A stretch of 64,000 nucleotides of DNA from Hedera helix (lineage: Eukaryota; Streptophyta; Magnoliopsida; Apiales; Araliaceae): contig OX359281.1 in the NCBI GenBank assembly GCA_947179155.2, positions 42,629,467 to 42,693,466 of the forward strand, read 5' to 3'. The notes beneath the pieces are model-generated. The model ran no database searches. It was given only the letters and a program-made list of their open reading frames with translations, and was not told the DNA's origin. The position numbers and the translations under genes are program-made. This document shows positions 61,169 through 64,000 of the stretch, in pieces (positions within the stretch are counted from its first letter, which is position 1; every line of letters starts with the position of its first letter).

Positions 61169-62870
61169 AGTGGTTGGAGAGGATGGTAGACCTAAGTTGG
61201 TACCAGTGGCTGTATGGACAAGAGGAGGATGAAATTTAATAACATAGCCAAAGCTCAATATCTACTACATTGGGCTAATACTTCTAAAGAAGATGCCACT
61301 TGTGAAGATTCTGAGGAGATTATTAAACAATTCCCTGACTTCAAATTTAATCCTTGAGGACGAGGACTGACACTAACCTTCTGATTTGATTATTTGTAAG
61401 AGCAGGGGGCATATCAGGTAAGTAGCTAGGCGTACAATCTGGTTGGAGAATTTAGAAAGAGCTGCCAGACTGGGAAAATTGCTTATCAATGACTTTATAA
61501 AAACACTAATATTCATATAACTGAGGAACCACAAATGGGTGCAAGGTCATCCTTTTCCCTTCATGAATTTGACAGGCGTTGCCAGTCATGGCCTTAGTTA
61601 GGCTATTAAGAAGGAACCCTATTTGTTCGTTATCAGTGATCTAGTTTTCTCCTATCTCTGAAGAGTGCTATACTCAATAATTGAAACCACCTCTTCTTTT
61701 TGTTGACTGTGGTGCAGAGAATGGTTTCTTGGCATCAATATATTGTGGAAAGGGACGAACTGGGATGCCGTAAGCGAAAGTTATTGGTTTCACTTGTTAT
61801 ATATTATGTTTAAGAAGATACTGATTTCCATACTCTAAGAAAGACATTTGAGAACAACGGATGTTAGAAACAACACTATATGTCAAGTATTTATAACATC
61901 ATTTTTTTAATACAAATAAAGTGATCGTTTTTTGATTTGTAGGTTAGACGCTTGATGAATGATACATATTCTATAAATACTAACGCTATGTTTATTTGCA
62001 AAAAGAATATTTGAGATTGAATTATTTGTATTAATTTAATATTACTTCGGAGTATTTTATTTCATGATAAGAGATTAATAGTCCTTTAAATAATCATATG
62101 GACTATATTTTTATCATTTCTAAGGCTATTTATGTGGAATTATACAATCCTATAAAAAAATTGGAATTAATAGTCCCCCTCATTTTAAGTTATTAAATGA
62201 CTTTATGAGACTAATAGTCCAACATTAAGGGATTAATAATCCTCATCAAATGATTAAATAGTGCAAAATAATATTAAATTAAGGTAAATAGTTCAATCCC
62301 AAATATATTTTTTGTAAATAAACATAGTCCAAGTGTTTACTTGCATCCAATGGAAAATTACATCTCTGAAACTTTTTTCAAGTTGCTTTATATTAATAAA
62401 AATAATTTGTGACTTGAAGTAATTCACGTACAATTGTGTTTACCAGGAAGCTCTAACAAAATGCTAACAATAGGTGAAATGATAAACTTCGCTCCCGAAC
62501 TCCCATCGGAATATTTACCGTGTACATGGCATATATTTCTATTGTATAATCATTAATCAGAGCGGCAAAAGTGACTTACCTGTCCAATTATTAACCCCAA
62601 GATAAAGATTTTTGAGCATTGTGAGGTTCCCAATCTCACGAGGTATGCCTCCAGTGAATTTATTATCTCCGAGGTTTAATTCCTCCAAAAGAGGGAGATC
62701 ATAATCATCACCCATGGGAAGACTTCCAGACAATCTGTTCTTTAAGAAACTAATCATTCGTAAAGATGAAATGTTAAAAATAGAAGGTGGAATAGGTCCT
62801 GTTAGAGAGCCATTTTGAAAGTTCAATATCTCCAAGTTCACAAGGTTACCTATCTCCAAAGGAATTGAAC
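58311..62870 (-). CDS. LRR receptor-like kinase, subfamily XII type, 5' part not found
   Basis: A membrane receptor kinase related to FLS2, EFR and Xa21. Three exons on the minus strand: 62870-62580, 60827-58830, 58732-58311. They join in phase 1 (WT-G|SIP) and again at MAP-E|YGTEG. The first two carry about 21 LRRs of the GxIPxxxGNLxxL type and the closing Cys-rich cap (ALCGAPRLQVQLC). A membrane segment follows (SITVAILALTLIIV). The kinase has IGKGGVGSVYKG, lysine in IAVKVF, IVHCDLKPSN, CDFGIAK and a TIGYMAPEYG loop. The residue before the catalytic Asp is Cys, so it is a non-RD kinase, a class linked to pattern recognition. The signal peptide, N-terminal cap and first LRRs are not recognisable up to 64000. 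Either those exons lie beyond the window or the gene is 5'-truncated and a pseudogene. Confidence 0.8.
61102..61165. repeat. (TA)n microsatellite in the LRR-kinase intron
   Basis: About 32 TA units, directly abutting a gypsy relic on the right. Confidence 0.95.
61167..61400 (+). pseudogene. Ty3/gypsy polyprotein C-terminal relic in the LRR-kinase intron
   Basis: The plus-strand frame from 61167 reads PVVGEDGRPKLVPVAVWTR and stops. A shifted frame from 61238 continues with AKAQYLLHWANTS, then EDSEEIIKQFPDFKFNP to a stop at 61355. This is the typical chromodomain-like C-terminal end of plant Ty3/gypsy pol (VLVKWANxxxEEATWEDxxxIxxQFP). It is frameshifted and only about 60 residues long, with no LTR clearly attached. 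It differs from the intact element at the left edge of the window. Confidence 0.7.
61986..62327 (+). mobile_element. MITE family 'A' copy 2, in the LRR-kinase intron
   Basis: The left end CTATGTTTATTTGCAAAAAG and the reverse complement of the right end CTATGTTTATTTACAAAAAA form terminal inverted repeats that pair for nearly 60 bases. The interior matches copy 1 at 7617-7976 in the same orientation (for example TCATGATAAGAGATTAATAG). No clear target duplication was found. Confidence 0.8.
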
Positions 62871-63546
62871 CTGAAATGTCACCAAAAGATAGAATTAATT
62901 TTTTACCAATTCTAAAAAAGATGCAATAGAGATAGTTTTTTCGCCTTAATTTGTGATTTTAAGGGTATCTTTACCTTTAGTATGAACTAGTTTCTCTACT
63001 ATCCAGTTTAATGAAGCTATTTCGATTCACACAAAGAGTCTGTACATGAAGTTGGTTGAGATTTAGAATGATTGAAGACCACCTAAAAGTATTACAATGC
63101 AACAATGTCCAACAATGTACCACAAATATCAATAATTCTAAGTAGCACTTACATCTATCTGGCAAAGGGGGTCTTTGAAGCGAATTCATTTTATTTACCC
63201 GAGAAATAATAACAGCAATTTTGTTTTGTTTTGTTCTTTGTTGTTCTAGAAGGGATCATACGGGATTTGTAAGTGCAGGTTAGAGTATTTTTATTGTTAC
63301 TTAACGCATGTCTGAGAAGTTTTGCTAGTATGATACTTACAAGTTGCAAGTAATTTGAGTTTCGCTGATCTAACAATTTCACTGAATGAAGAAATTACCC
63401 GTAAGGATGCTGCTGAAAGCTTGACGCGAAACATGAGGTCTTCCCTTGTGCAAAACTCTTCTTCTTTTTTTTTCCTTGTCTAAACAAGCGCATGAGATCC
63501 TCTGTAACCAAATTCCTTTGTTTCTTTGTGTCTAGGCCTATGATAG
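62871..63546. other. Upstream region of the LRR kinase, no exon recognised
   Basis: On the minus strand, just beyond the first visible exon, short open frames occur (for example from 63189), but none has a LRR or signal-peptide pattern that joins in phase to the exon at 62870. The expected 5' exons are not here. Confidence 0.4.
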
Positions 63547-63690
63547 TGGTTTTTAAGGTCTATGGCGGCGGTTTTTAGGGTCTATGACGACGGTATGTAC
63601 CGTCGTCATAGCCCCTTTTTTTGTAGGGCTACGACGACAGGACATACCGTCACCATAGATCTCGGCACAGAGTAACAGAAGAAATCGTTA
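63547..63690. repeat. Palindromic CTATGACGACGG repeat (CACTA-like)
   Basis: Bases 63582-63611 form a perfect inverted repeat with 14-base arms (CTATGACGACGGTA and its complement) around TG. A second, imperfect palindrome with CTACGACGAC and CACCATAG follows at 63629-63658, separated by GCCCC, a T run and GTAGGG. Related to 27011-27149. Such subterminal palindromes are common in CACTA elements, but no terminus is seen. Confidence 0.6.
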
Positions 63691-64000
63691 CAGAGGATAT
63701 GGTCCCCTAAAAAAGTCCTTGTAAACTTGAAGTTGCTAGTTATATTGTTGAGGAAGATAGCTTACCAAACTTTGTAGGAAACTAAGCAACATTTTCGCTT
63801 TTTCTTATTTGTAACATGATAAGAAGTCTTGAGAGTTTTTCCCCCCTCTTTTTCTTTGTTCCATTCTGTCATCTTGCGGTAGGATTCATATTTTCCAAGT
63901 TCTTAATGCACTTTTCCACTTTGGGCCATAGTTTGCACTTTGACCTTAACTATTTATTGTACTCTTATATTGATTATTTTTCTTCTTAGTTTCAGTTTTG
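63691..64000. other. Window end, no gene recognised
   Basis: T-rich sequence without coding frames or visible repeats. Confidence 0.5.

Noticed and set aside
62977..63189. 70-residue minus-strand frame upstream of the LRR kinase, considered as its first exon
   Set aside because: It has no LRR consensus, no N-terminal LRR cap and no donor in phase 1 to the exon at 62870.

Overview
The window is nuclear DNA of a flowering plant, most likely a eudicot. Protein-coding genes have many introns with GT..AG borders. The space between them is AT-rich and full of LTR retrotransposons, MITEs and (TA)n tracts. The gene families (FAB1-type PI3P 5-kinase, BYPASS1-like protein, GLR-type glutamate receptor, NCL-type cation exchanger with EF-hands, LRR subfamily XII receptor kinase) are all plant families. 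The style of the protein sequences suggests an asterid, but I cannot name the species.

Layout, left to right. 1-6347: the 3' part of a long chromovirus-like Ty3/gypsy retrotransposon with an open pol frame, followed by a 3.08 kb LTR. 6.3-10.8 kb: intergenic, with a TRIM-like mini-retrotransposon and the first copy of a MITE family. 10.8-22.1 kb (+): a FAB1 gene without a FYVE finger; I could resolve 12 coding exons (about 1586 aa). A clean hAT-type MITE with an 8-bp target duplication sits in its last intron. 22.1-28.1 kb: no recognisable protein gene, but a possible spliced non-coding transcript and several hairpins. 28.2-29.3 kb (-): a two-exon BYPASS1-like gene. 29.3-38.6 kb: a repeat-rich desert with a 127-bp hairpin, a LINE 3' end with internal duplications, and a roughly 2 kb C-rich/tandem/G-rich foldback structure.

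38.7-44.3 kb (-): a five-exon glutamate receptor-like gene (872 aa). 44.6-46.5 kb: SINE-like pieces and a 1.32 kb PIF/Harbinger-like non-autonomous element with a TTA duplication. 47.95-54.17 kb (+): a nine-exon sodium/calcium exchanger NCL-type gene (686 aa, four EF-hand loops). Its introns hold at least four foldback elements, one nested inside another. 54.2-58.3 kb: intergenic. 58.3-62.9 kb (-): the 3' part of a non-RD LRR receptor kinase. Its 5' exons are not recognisable, and one intron has taken up a (TA)n tract, a gypsy relic and the second copy of the MITE family. 62.9-64.0 kb: a palindromic repeat and otherwise plain DNA.

The genes form no operon or cluster. Three (FAB1, GLR, NCL) relate loosely to membrane and ion signalling, but their adjacency looks incidental. 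The most informative signals are the transposable-element structures. Several have exact ends and target duplications that can be read directly. All gene models here are splice-site and homology reasoning by eye, without transcript support.
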